Positions 1 through 6,169 of a stretch of 6,169 nt of DNA are shown here, one piece after another. The notes beneath the pieces were generated by a model, which made no database searches, was not told the origin of the DNA, and was given only the letters and a program-made list of their open reading frames with translations. The first letter of the stretch is position 1; the number at the start of each line of letters is the position of its first letter. A program made the translations under genes and the position numbers. Source of the stretch: Rhodoferax sp. (GTDB taxonomy: Bacteria; Pseudomonadota; Gammaproteobacteria; Burkholderiales; Burkholderiaceae_C); NCBI GenBank assembly GCA_020048795.1, contig JAIFMA010000109.1:1-6169 (forward strand). The letters run 5' to 3'.

Positions 1-2231
1 TTTGGCAAACTCGTCAGCGGGTCGTAGAAAGCCAGGTTGTTGATCTCGTTTTCGGCCTGCTTGCGGGCTGTGATGTCGGCGATGGTGCCTACATAGTGGG
101 TGATGCCACCCGCCTCATCCTTGACGGCGGTGATCAGCAGCCATTCAGGAAAAATTTCGCCACTCTTGCGCCGGCTCCAGACTTCACCCTGCCAGGCCCC
201 GGTGTGTGCCATGCTGTCCCAAATGCCGGCATAGAAGGCGTCGTCGTGTTGCCCCGATTGCAGCAACTTGGGGCTCTTGCCCACCACTTCATCAGCGCTG
301 AAGCCGGTGATATCGGTGAAAGCCTGGTTCACGCGCAGGATGATCTGGTTGGCATCGGTGATCAGCATGCCTTGCTGGCTCTCGAAAGCGGTGGCGGCAA
401 TCCGGAACTCGGCTTGCATCTGACGTGACTCGCGCAGGTAAACCACCACCACCGAGGCCGCAATGATCAGCAAGCTGCCTGCCGCTGCCAGCAAAAAAAA
501 CGACCAGAGCTGCTCGGTACCATGACGCACCAGCACGTCCAGGGGTTGAGCCACATGCACTGACAGGGTGGTGTCCGTCAGGGTTTTTGATGACAGGATC
601 CAGGGATGCTCACTGTTTCCCAGCAGCACCGCCGCCGGGTAGAGCCCGGGCTTGCCCCAGGGCTCAATGCGCAAGGTGTCAAATTGGCTGCGACGGTATT
701 GTGCCAACCGGAGTTCCGGGCTCATTTGCCTGATGCTGGCGTTTGGCAAGACCTGGAATTCCCGACTCTTGTCGCCAGCCAGAATCACCACGCCGTTGGC
801 GTCGGTAAAAAAGGCTGACAGTTGCTGGGTCCATCCCGCGAAATGGGCAACGTTGCGTTTAACCACCACGGCCCCCCAAAATTGGCCAGCCGCAAAAACC
901 GGGGCCGAGAAATACAGGCCGGGCGCACTGGTCACACGGCCAAACGCGTATTGCTGCCCACGCTGCCCTTTTCGCGCCTGCAAAAAATAGTCGCGATCGG
1001 CAAAGTTGTTGCCTACCAGGCTGTCGGGTGTTCCGGCGTTGCTGGCGGCCACGCAATCACCAGCGGCATTCATGAACCAGATGACATCGGCCCCCAGCTG
1101 GCTTGCCCACAAGCTGAGAACCCGGTCACTGGTAGCCAGCAGGGGGTCTTGGCTCCATGCCTGCTGGCGCGCCGCATGGGGACCTCGCGCGGGGGTTGCG
1201 GAGGTGCCAAAGCGGCGCAAGGCATTTATCGTTTGGGGGTCGCTGGCCAGCACCAATGGCACGCCCCGCAGCACCGCCAGACTTTGTTCGATGTTGCTGC
1301 TGACGTGGGCAATCTGCTGCGCGGCGATCTCGGTTTGGCGTTGATAGTAGTCGCCTGACAGACGGCTGTAATAGTTGTCGGCACCAAGCCAACTGATGGC
1401 CACCCACGCCAGCGCCAGCAAGCTCACGACCCGCAAGGAACGCCTGAGTGACAGCAGACTGGGCAGCTCGATAAAGGTGGCAAAAACCGTCACCACAATG
1501 ATCAGGCCCGATATCAGCAGCACAATCACGGCCAGATGCGAGGGTGCCATCCCGGCATCGAGAACCAGGCCATCGTCGCGAACAAAATAAGCCGCCAGCA
1601 TCGCGACATAGTGCATGCCCGACACCGCCAGACCCAACACCACGGCAGTGATGGCCGTGGCCTGTAGCGGGTGCTGCCGCGACCAGGTCTGAAGCCGCAG
1701 CTTGATCCACAGCGCCAGTATGGCCAGTACCACCGCCACCACCAGAGACAGAAAAAACAGCCCGGCATCGTAACGAATGAAACCATTGATGCGCATCGCT
1801 GCCATACCCGCATAGTGCATGGTGCCAACACCCGCGCCAATCAGCAGGCCGCCATTGAGCAACTGCCAACGTGTGAGCTGCGCCCGGCTGATGGTGTTGA
1901 CAGCCAGCACGCTGGCCAGAATGGCCGGCACCGTTGACAGCAGTGTCAGTGTGGTATCAAAACTGCTGGTGCATGGCAGGTTGAACGCCAGCATGCCAAT
2001 GAAGTGCATGGCCCAGATGCCAAAACCCAGGCACAAGCCACCCAGCGCGACCCAACTGCGGCGTGCTGTCGAGGTGTTCGTATGGGCCACATGTTGGGAA
2101 ACCAGCAGCGAGGCAAAAGACGCAAGGATTGCGACGGCCACCGAGAAACCGACCAGCACCGGGTCATGAAAACCCTCGTACAAGAGGTTGTTGGCGGGTG
2201 CCGATGCAAAAAAAGGCTGAAAACTGAGCAC
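1..2231 (-). CDS. MHYT–dCache–PAS–GGDEF membrane sensor, probable diguanylate cyclase (3' end cut by window edge)
   Basis: The frame was read codon by codon from 2231 to base 1 with no stop (743 residues). Residues 25–253 are a seven-helix MHYT domain with the three repeated motifs AMHFIGM (MHF at 75–77), TMHYAGM (138–140) and GMHYVAM (206–208); this family is proposed to bind copper and sense O2, CO or NO. An eighth helix (about 268–284) leads into a periplasmic stretch of about 290 residues with DctB/double-Cache features: GVPLVLASD near its start, RDYF (413–416), YAFG (428–431) and LYFSAPV (439–445). A ninth helix (575–599) returns to the cytoplasm. A PAS domain follows (about 607–723, ending GTIADITARK), then LAFYDPLTSLP (733–743), the usual opening of a GGDEF domain. 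The catalytic motif, and any EAL domain, lie off the window. The start is the GTG at 2231, the first usable codon after an in-frame TAG at 2283–2285; a TTG at 2183 is a poorer alternative. Family certain, ligands inferred. Confidence 0.93.
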   Translation of the reverse strand, partial: MLSFQPFFASAPANNLLYEGFHDPVLVGFSVAVAILASFASLLVSQHVAHTNTSTARRSWVALGGLCLGFGIWAMHFIGMLAFNLPCTSSFDTTLTLLSTVPAILASVLAVNTISRAQLTRWQLLNGGLLIGAGVGTMHYAGMAAMRINGFIRYDAGLFFLSLVVAVVLAILALWIKLRLQTWSRQHPLQATAITAVVLGLAVSGMHYVAMLAAYFVRDDGLVLDAGMAPSHLAVIVLLISGLIIVVTVFATFIELPSLLSLRRSLRVVSLLALAWVAISWLGADNYYSRLSGDYYQRQTEIAAQQIAHVSSNIEQSLAVLRGVPLVLASDPQTINALRRFGTSATPARGPHAARQQAWSQDPLLATSDRVLSLWASQLGADVIWFMNAAGDCVAASNAGTPDSLVGNNFADRDYFLQARKGQRGQQYAFGRVTSAPGLYFSAPVFAAGQFWGAVVVKRNVAHFAGWTQQLSAFFTDANGVVILAGDKSREFQVLPNASIRQMSPELRLAQYRRSQFDTLRIEPWGKPGLYPAAVLLGNSEHPWILSSKTLTDTTLSVHVAQPLDVLVRHGTEQLWSFFLLAAAGSLLIIAASVVVVYLRESRQMQAEFRIAATAFESQQGMLITDANQIILRVNQAFTDITGFSADEVVGKSPKLLQSGQHDDAFYAGIWDSMAHTGAWQGEVWSRRKSGEIFPEWLLITAVKDEAGGITHYVGTIADITARKQAENEINNLAFYDPLTSLP

Positions 2232-2242
2232 GGATTCAAGAG

Positions 2243-2246
2243 CCTT
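2243..2246 (-). promoter_or_regulatory. Weak ribosome binding site for the MHYT–GGDEF gene
   Basis: AAGG lies 11 nt before the GTG at 2231. The spacing is long and the match short, so it supports the start only weakly. No better Shine-Dalgarno sequence precedes the next in-frame candidate, the TTG at 2183. Confidence 0.35.
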
Positions 2247-2267
2247 GACAGAGTCCGCCGGTGGATT

Positions 2268-2308
2268 CCGGGCAGGCGATGACTATACATCCCGATAGTC
2301 CTGCCCGG
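2268..2308 (-). promoter_or_regulatory. Two-part hairpin upstream of the MHYT–GGDEF gene
   Basis: On the plus strand CCGGGCAG (2268–2275) pairs perfectly with CTGCCCGG (2301–2308), and inside it GACTAT (2281–2286) pairs with ATAGTC (2295–2300). The two stems are separated by a one-sided 5-nt bulge (2276–2280) and closed by an 8-nt loop (2287–2294). All 14 base pairs are Watson-Crick. The element ends 36 nt before the GTG start, so it could be an RNA structure in the leader or a DNA operator. On the minus strand a -10-like TATAGT lies within it (2287–2282), but no -35 hexamer sits at the right distance. It has no following U-run on either strand, so it is not an obvious terminator. Function unknown. 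Confidence 0.55.
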
Positions 2309-2325
2309 TGCTTCAAGTTGTCCCC

Positions 2326-2460
2326 TGATTCCATTGCCAAATCATCCGTGTCATGGTTGCTTCGCCTTGTCCTACCCATGTCTCTGAAGATGCATGGGGA
2401 CAAGCCAGTGCAGTGCCTGCGGTTTCACGCCCAGCCACAAATGATTTGGAACTGGAATCA
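2326..2460. repeat. About 135-bp imperfect palindrome in the intergenic gap
   Basis: The outer arms, 2326–2345 and 2441–2460, are reverse complements at 18 of 20 positions: an 8-bp block, one matched base between two mismatches, then a 9-bp block. Nested inside, CTTGTCC plus CCATG (2366–2380, with a 3-nt TAC bulge) pairs with CATGGGGACAAG (2393–2404), leaving a 12-nt loop. The segments between inner and outer arms are 20 and 36 nt long and pair only in patches. This could be a decayed MITE-like element or a structured RNA. I saw no clear target-site duplication, and small reading frames here look like noise. Confidence 0.5.
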
Positions 2461-2476
2461 TCAGACCAGTCCAGTT
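2450..2476. repeat. 7-bp inverted repeat AACTGGA / TCCAGTT
   Basis: AACTGGA (2450–2456) and TCCAGTT (2470–2476) are perfect reverse complements around a 13-nt spacer. The left arm lies inside the right arm of the larger palindrome, so the two folds would compete. It could be an operator-like site or chance; nothing else supports a role. Confidence 0.3.
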
Positions 2477-2555
2477 GGACAGTGACAGACATCAAGTGTT
2501 TGATCTTTGGCAACCTCGAACAGCCATTCGGGTGCGATCCAAAGTGATGCTGGCT

Positions 2556-2590
2556 TTCCCCCTCGCCCTCTGGGAGCGGGTTAGGGCTGG
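2556..2590. repeat. Dispersed intergenic hairpin repeat ('NPLPEGEG' type)
   Basis: The core, 2560–2586, is a run of C-rich blocks followed by G-rich blocks (CCC-TCG-CCC-T-CT, GGG loop, AG-C-GGG-TTA-GGG) that fold into an imperfect stem. Read on the minus strand in one frame it gives SPNPLPEGEGES, the spurious peptide by which this very common proteobacterial intergenic repeat family is recognisable. Such elements often sit between genes and may act as transcript-end or mRNA-stabilising structures. Here it lies about 135 bp beyond the stop codon of the outer-membrane channel gene. Identification rests on memory of the motif, not on a search. Confidence 0.55.
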
Positions 2591-2691
2591 ACGATTTGGC
2601 CAGGAAATGCGGGTGCTCCGCCAAGTTGCTCAATGACGCGTTTTGTGCCGCGTCTGGCCAGTCCATCTACGGCCATTTTTTGCCGACCACC

Positions 2692-2721
2692 GCTTGTCGC
2701 AAGCTCATGCGGCGCTGCCGC
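2692..2721 (-). other. Two small tandem hairpins at the stop codon of the efflux channel gene
   Basis: GCGGC-AGC-GCCGC (2709–2721) begins in the TAG stop codon and GCTTG-CGA-CAAGC (2692–2704) follows 4 nt later; both have perfect 5-bp stems and 3-nt loops. They could protect or end the efflux transcript. On the minus strand the downstream sequence has an A-run rather than a U-run, so this is not a canonical intrinsic terminator. Confidence 0.3.
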
Positions 2722-4106
2722 TAACCGCCCAGCACCTTGTAAAAAGTGACCTGGTTTTGTAGATACGCGGTGCGCGCCTGCACCAGAGCCTGCTGTGCGG
2801 CAAACAGGCTGCGCTGGGCGTCGAGCCAATCGAGCTGGCTGGCCGCACCGTTGTCAAAGCGCAGCCGGGTCAGGCGGCTGCGTTCGGACTCGGCCTGCAG
2901 CAGGGCCTGGCTGGCCTGAAGCTGCAGCGCCAGGGTTTGGCGCCCGGCCAGTGCGTCGGCCACTTCGCGAAACGCGCTCTGGATGGCTTTTTCATACTGT
3001 GCCACGGCGATGCCGCGCGCCGCCTGGGCGGTGTCCAGATTGGCTTGGTTGCGTCCGGCGTCAAAAATTGGCAGCACCAGTTGCGGCGCCAGCGTCCAGC
3101 CCCAGGAGCCGTCTTTGAACAGGCCGGCGAGTTCGCTGCTGGCAGTACCCACCCCTGTCGTCAGACTGATGCGCGGGAAAAATGCTGCCCGGGCTGCCCC
3201 GATGTTGGCGTTGCTGGCGATCAGCAGTTGCTCGGCCTGGCGGATGTCGGGTCGGCGCGTCAGCAGTTCAGACGGCAGGCCCGCGGGCAGCTCGGCAAAG
3301 CGCAGGGTGCCCAGCGACGCGCTGGTCAATTGCGCACGTGCGCTGTCAGGCAAGGCTTGCCCCAGCAGCAGTACCAGTGCGTTTTCGTCCAGCGCGGCTT
3401 TTTGCAGTTGCTGGGCCAGCGTCAGGCGGGCGCTTTCCAGCAGGGTTTGGGCCAGACGCACATCCAGCTCTGATGCGGCACCGTGGCGCAGCTTGAGTTC
3501 GACCAGCTGCAGCGATTGTTCCCGGCTGGCCAGCGTCTGGCGCGCTGCCGCCAGTAGCTCCTGGTCGGCCAGCAGGCTGAGCCAGCTTTGTGCCACGGTG
3601 CTGATCAGGCTGATCTGGGCGCTGGCACTGGCCTCGGAGCTGGCCAGGTATTGCGCCAGCGCCTGTTCCTTGAGGCTGGCAACCCGGCCAAAAAAGTCAA
3701 ATTCGTAAGCCGTGAAGGTCAACCCGGCGGCGTAGGCGCTGGTGATGCCGCCGCTGCTGTTGGGGGTGCGTGAGCCGGTCAGCGCGGCATTGACGCTGGG
3801 CAACTGGTCAGCGCGGCGTAGCCCGAGCTGGGCCCGGGCCTGCTCAATGGCCAGCACCGCCACGCGCAGGTCACGGTTGTGGACCAGCGCGATGCCGATC
3901 AGGTGTTGCAGCGATTTGTCGGTAAAAAAGTCGCTCCAGGGCATGTCTTGATTGCGCTGAGTGCTCTCATTTTGATGAGCATCTGGATGGACTGAGGCGG
4001 GCCACTGGGTTGCCACCGGTGCCGGTGGGCGTTCGTAAGTGGGCATCAGCGAGCAGGCCGACAACAGGCTGGCGCAGGCCAGCGCCGTGAGTGACAACTT
4101 AATCAT
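2721..4106 (-). CDS. Outer-membrane efflux channel lipoprotein, NodT/OprM family
   Basis: This 461-residue protein would form the trimeric outer-membrane tunnel through which the RND pump encoded just upstream expels its substrates. The N-terminus MIKLSLTALACASLLSAC is a lipoprotein signal peptide with lipobox LSAC. Cys18 is the acylation site, and the following Ser fits outer-membrane sorting. Two outer-membrane-efflux repeats follow (about 57–250 and 270–460), with long Ala/Leu/Gln-rich helices. The family hallmark LLTRRPDIRQAE (RRPDI at 284–288) is followed by NIGAARAAFFPRISLT. Length is normal for the family. The ATG at 4106 is chosen because GGGGGT lies 8 nt upstream, whereas the alternative ATG at 4112 would leave 2 nt; the longer open frame to 4208 lies inside the pump gene. 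The start overlaps the pump stop by 8 nt, implying translational coupling. Substrate unknown. Confidence 0.95.
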   Translation of the reverse strand: MIKLSLTALACASLLSACSLMPTYERPPAPVATQWPASVHPDAHQNESTQRNQDMPWSDFFTDKSLQHLIGIALVHNRDLRVAVLAIEQARAQLGLRRADQLPSVNAALTGSRTPNSSGGITSAYAAGLTFTAYEFDFFGRVASLKEQALAQYLASSEASASAQISLISTVAQSWLSLLADQELLAAARQTLASREQSLQLVELKLRHGAASELDVRLAQTLLESARLTLAQQLQKAALDENALVLLLGQALPDSARAQLTSASLGTLRFAELPAGLPSELLTRRPDIRQAEQLLIASNANIGAARAAFFPRISLTTGVGTASSELAGLFKDGSWGWTLAPQLVLPIFDAGRNQANLDTAQAARGIAVAQYEKAIQSAFREVADALAGRQTLALQLQASQALLQAESERSRLTRLRFDNGAASQLDWLDAQRSLFAAQQALVQARTAYLQNQVTFYKVLGG

Positions 4107-6169
4107 GGACATGCACCCCCATGTGTGCGGCTTGTTCGGTGTGAACCTGGTGCTGACGCTCGCTGTCCTTGAACAGGGTGCGCACCACGACAAAAAAGAT
4201 CGGCACAAACACCACGGCCAACGTGGTGCCGGTCAGGATGCCGCCAATCACACCGGTGCCAATGGCACGCTGGCTGGCCGAGCCGGCACCGGTTGAAATG
4301 GCCAGTGGCAACACCCCCAGCGTGAAGGCCATCGAGGTCATCAGAATCGGCCGGAACCGCAGGTGGGCGGCCGCCAGGGCAGAACTGACGATGCTTTGGC
4401 CCTGCGCCTGCAGGTCTTTGGCAAACTCGATGATCAGAATGGCGTTTTTGGCCGACAAGCCAATGATGGTGATCAGGCCGACCTGGAAATACACGTCGTT
4501 GGCGTAAGCGCGCAGCAGCGTGGCCAGGATCACACCGAGTACGCCCAATGGCACCACCAGAATGACCGACAGCGGAATGGTCCAGCTCTCATACAGGGCG
4601 GCCAGGCACAGGAACACGGCCAGGATGGCAAAACCGTACAGGATCATGGCTTGTGAGCCGGCCAGCTTTTCCTCGCGCGAGGTGCCGGTCCACTCAAACC
4701 CAAAGCCCGATGGCAGTTTGGTGGCAAGCTGCTCCATCTCGGCCAAGGCGGCACCGGTACTGTAGCCGGACGCGGCACTGCCGCTGATGCGCATGGCCGG
4801 GTAGCCGTTGTAGCGCACGGTCTGCATCGCGCCCTTGACCCAGCGGCTGCTGGCAAAAGCCGACAGCGGGACCGGTTGGCCCTTGTTGTTGATGACGTTG
4901 AGCTTGAGCACGTCATCGGGCTGCATGCGCGCCGGGGCATCGGCTTGCACCACCACCCGCTGCAAGCGTCCGGCATTGGGAAAGTCGTTCACGTAACTGG
5001 AGCCCAGCGCGGTCGAGATGGTGGCGTTGATGGCATCAAAACTGGTGCCCAGCGCACTGGCCTTGTCGCGGTCAATGTCGAGCTGGAGTTGCGGCGCGTC
5101 TTCCAGGCCGTCGGGGCGGACTTGGGTGATGACCGTGCTTTTGGCAGCCATGCCCAACAGCTGATTACGCGCGGCCAGCAGCGCGTCGTGGCCCAGGCCA
5201 GCACGGTCTTGCAAACGAAAGCTGAAGCCCGACGAGGCACCCAGCTCAGGAATCGGCGGCGGGCTTAACGGAAAGATGAACGCATCGCGAATCCCCGACA
5301 GCGCGCCAAAGGCCCGCCCAGCCAGGGCCTGCGCCGAGCTGCCTGGCCCAGGCCGCTCGGACCAGTCTTTCAGGGTGACAAACGCCAGCGCGGCGTTTTG
5401 CCCCTGGCCAGAAAAACTGAAACCCAGCACCCCCACCATGCTTTTGACTTCAGGCTGTTTGAGCAAAAAGCCCTCGACCTGTTCCATCACGGCCTGCGTT
5501 CGTTGCAATGTGGCGCCTGGTGGCAATTGAATGTTGACCAGCATGTTGCCCTGGTCTTCGTTGGGCAGAAAAGAGGTCGGCAGGCGCTGGTACATCCACG
5601 CTGCCCCCGCCACAATGGCCAGATAAATCACCAGATAACGCGCGGCATGTGGCAGCAGGCGCGCCACACCAGATTCATACGTTTTGGCGGTGCTGGCAAA
5701 ACCCCGGTTAAACCAGCCAAAAAAGCCGGTCTTGGCATGGTGATGGCCAGCCTCAACCGGTTTGAGCAGCGTGGCGCACAGGGCGGGTGTGAGTGACAGG
5801 GCCAAAAACGCCGAAAACGCAATCGACACGCCCATGACGGCGGCAAACTGCCGGTAAATGTTGCCGACCGAGCCACTGAAGAAGGCCAGTGGCACAAACA
5901 CCGAAATCAGCACTACCGTCACGCCGATGATGGCACCCTGAATCTGGCCCATGGCCTTGCGCGTGGCCAAAAGCGGCGACAGGCCTTCTTCGCTCATGAT
6001 GCGCTCGACGTTTTCGACCACCACAATCGCGTCGTCCACCACGATGCCGATCACCAGCACCATGGCAAACATGGTCAGCACATTGATCGAAAAACCCATG
6101 GCCAGCAGCGTGGCAAAGGTGCCCAGCAGCGCCACCGGCACCACCAGCGTGGGAATCAGCGTGTAGCGC
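4099..6169 (-). CDS. AcrB/MexB-type RND (HAE1) multidrug efflux permease, N-terminus cut by window edge
   Basis: An inner-membrane proton antiporter that drives drugs and other amphiphiles through the tripartite pump. About 689 C-terminal residues are present, starting at RYTLIPTLVVP in the second membrane helix; homologues are about 1040 residues, so roughly a third is missing upstream. Conserved parts include the proton-relay Asp pair in GIVVDDAIVVVENVE (6031–6036), the relay Lys in EFAKDL (4417–4419) and the Arg in RFRPILMTS (4351–4353). Porter-domain signatures are GLGHDALLAARNQLLGMA, STALGSSYVNDF, LCLAALYESW and STGAGSASQRAIGTGV. The switch-loop region reads FPLSPPPIPELG, with Leu where I align AcrB Phe617. 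The C-terminal tail carries five His residues and ends MGVHVHD. Neither the N-terminus nor the expected upstream adaptor gene is visible. Subfamily is sure; substrates cannot be read from sequence. Confidence 0.97.
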   Translation of the reverse strand, partial: RYTLIPTLVVPVALLGTFATLLAMGFSINVLTMFAMVLVIGIVVDDAIVVVENVERIMSEEGLSPLLATRKAMGQIQGAIIGVTVVLISVFVPLAFFSGSVGNIYRQFAAVMGVSIAFSAFLALSLTPALCATLLKPVEAGHHHAKTGFFGWFNRGFASTAKTYESGVARLLPHAARYLVIYLAIVAGAAWMYQRLPTSFLPNEDQGNMLVNIQLPPGATLQRTQAVMEQVEGFLLKQPEVKSMVGVLGFSFSGQGQNAALAFVTLKDWSERPGPGSSAQALAGRAFGALSGIRDAFIFPLSPPPIPELGASSGFSFRLQDRAGLGHDALLAARNQLLGMAAKSTVITQVRPDGLEDAPQLQLDIDRDKASALGTSFDAINATISTALGSSYVNDFPNAGRLQRVVVQADAPARMQPDDVLKLNVINNKGQPVPLSAFASSRWVKGAMQTVRYNGYPAMRISGSAASGYSTGAALAEMEQLATKLPSGFGFEWTGTSREEKLAGSQAMILYGFAILAVFLCLAALYESWTIPLSVILVVPLGVLGVILATLLRAYANDVYFQVGLITIIGLSAKNAILIIEFAKDLQAQGQSIVSSALAAAHLRFRPILMTSMAFTLGVLPLAISTGAGSASQRAIGTGVIGGILTGTTLAVVFVPIFFVVVRTLFKDSERQHQVHTEQAAHMGVHVHD
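4115..4120 (-). promoter_or_regulatory. Ribosome binding site that fixes the start of the efflux channel gene
   Basis: GGGGGT, one mismatch from GGAGGT, lies 8 nt before the ATG at 4106 and only 2 nt before the competing ATG at 4112. It is embedded in the last codons of the RND permease gene, so the site is shared with coding sequence for the pump's C-terminal tail. Confidence 0.5.

Larger units (their letters stand above)
2232..2720. other. 489-bp intergenic gap without a convincing gene
   Basis: This gap separates the efflux operon from the MHYT–GGDEF gene. Open frames of 64 to 117 codons exist on both strands, but none has a ribosome binding site, a recognisable domain or a plausible protein composition, and several cross the repeats. 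What it does contain is listed separately: hairpins at the channel stop codon, the 'NPLPEGEG' repeat, the long palindrome and the leader hairpin. There is also a small palindrome, ATCAA-GTGT-TTGAT (2491–2504). I found no clear sigma-70 promoter for the downstream gene and no tRNA-like structure. Confidence 0.6.

Noticed and set aside
1946..2290. Minus-strand ATG frame beginning within the leader hairpin, upstream of the MHYT gene
   Set aside because: It is out of frame with the MHYT coding sequence, which reads correctly from GTG 2231 without a frameshift; its Arg/Ser/Cys-rich product is typical of a shadow frame.
2282..2315. Possible sigma-70 promoter: TTGAAG and TATAGT on the minus strand
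   Set aside because: The two hexamers are 23 nt apart, too far for sigma-70, and TATAGT is part of the hairpin stem.
2313..2666. 117-codon open frame on the minus strand in the intergenic gap
   Set aside because: It runs through the 'NPLPEGEG' repeat and both arms of the palindrome, has no ribosome binding site and no recognisable domain; the open frame is a by-product of repeat composition.
2670..2704. T-run next to a hairpin, resembling an intrinsic terminator
   Set aside because: On the plus strand the T-run precedes the hairpin, and on the minus strand it is an A-run; the order is wrong for termination on either strand.
2581..2829. 82-codon minus-strand frame whose end reads like a normal protein (GTKRVIEQLGG)
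   Set aside because: More than a third of it overlaps the channel gene in another frame, and the remaining 46 or so codons show no domain or start signal. A decayed gene end cannot be excluded but is not supported.
2937..3708. Long plus-strand frames opposite the efflux channel gene
   Set aside because: They are antisense shadows in GC-rich coding DNA; the minus-strand frame has the lipobox, the RRPDI motif and full family length.
4107..4208. N-terminal extension of the efflux channel protein to 4208
   Set aside because: It lies inside the pump gene, and the lipoprotein signal peptide starts at 4106 with a ribosome binding site at proper spacing.

Overview
The window looks like a piece of a chromosome from a betaproteobacterium of the Burkholderiales, probably Comamonadaceae. 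This is an inference from three things: the moderately high GC content, the AcrB/NodT-type protein sequences, and an intergenic repeat whose translation reads 'NPLPEGEG', a familiar dispersed motif in such genomes. No taxonomic search could be run. All three genes are on the minus strand, so the window reads biologically from right to left.

From 6169 to 4099 lies the C-terminal two thirds of an AcrB/MexB-type (HAE1) RND efflux permease, cut by the right edge. Its stop codon overlaps by 8 nt the start of a complete outer-membrane efflux lipoprotein of the NodT/OprM family (4106 to 2721). The two genes are the inner-membrane pump and outer-membrane channel of a tripartite multidrug exporter. 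The periplasmic adaptor would be expected upstream, outside the window.

From 2720 to 2232 there is a 489-bp gap without a convincing gene but rich in inverted repeats: small hairpins at the channel's stop codon, a dispersed 'PLPEGEG' repeat, a roughly 135-bp imperfect palindrome, and a strong two-part hairpin just upstream of the next gene. No good terminator or sigma-70 promoter was found there.

From 2231 to the left edge runs a single uninterrupted reading frame of 743 codons, still open at base 1. It encodes a multi-sensor signalling protein: a seven-helix MHYT domain, a DctB-like periplasmic double-Cache domain held between two further membrane helices, a cytoplasmic PAS domain, and the first residues of a GGDEF diguanylate cyclase domain. 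It probably controls cyclic di-GMP level in response to a diatomic gas or redox signal (MHYT) and a small periplasmic ligand (Cache). This domain combination and the structured leader in front of it are the most unusual things in the window. A functional link between the efflux operon and the c-di-GMP protein is possible only by proximity.
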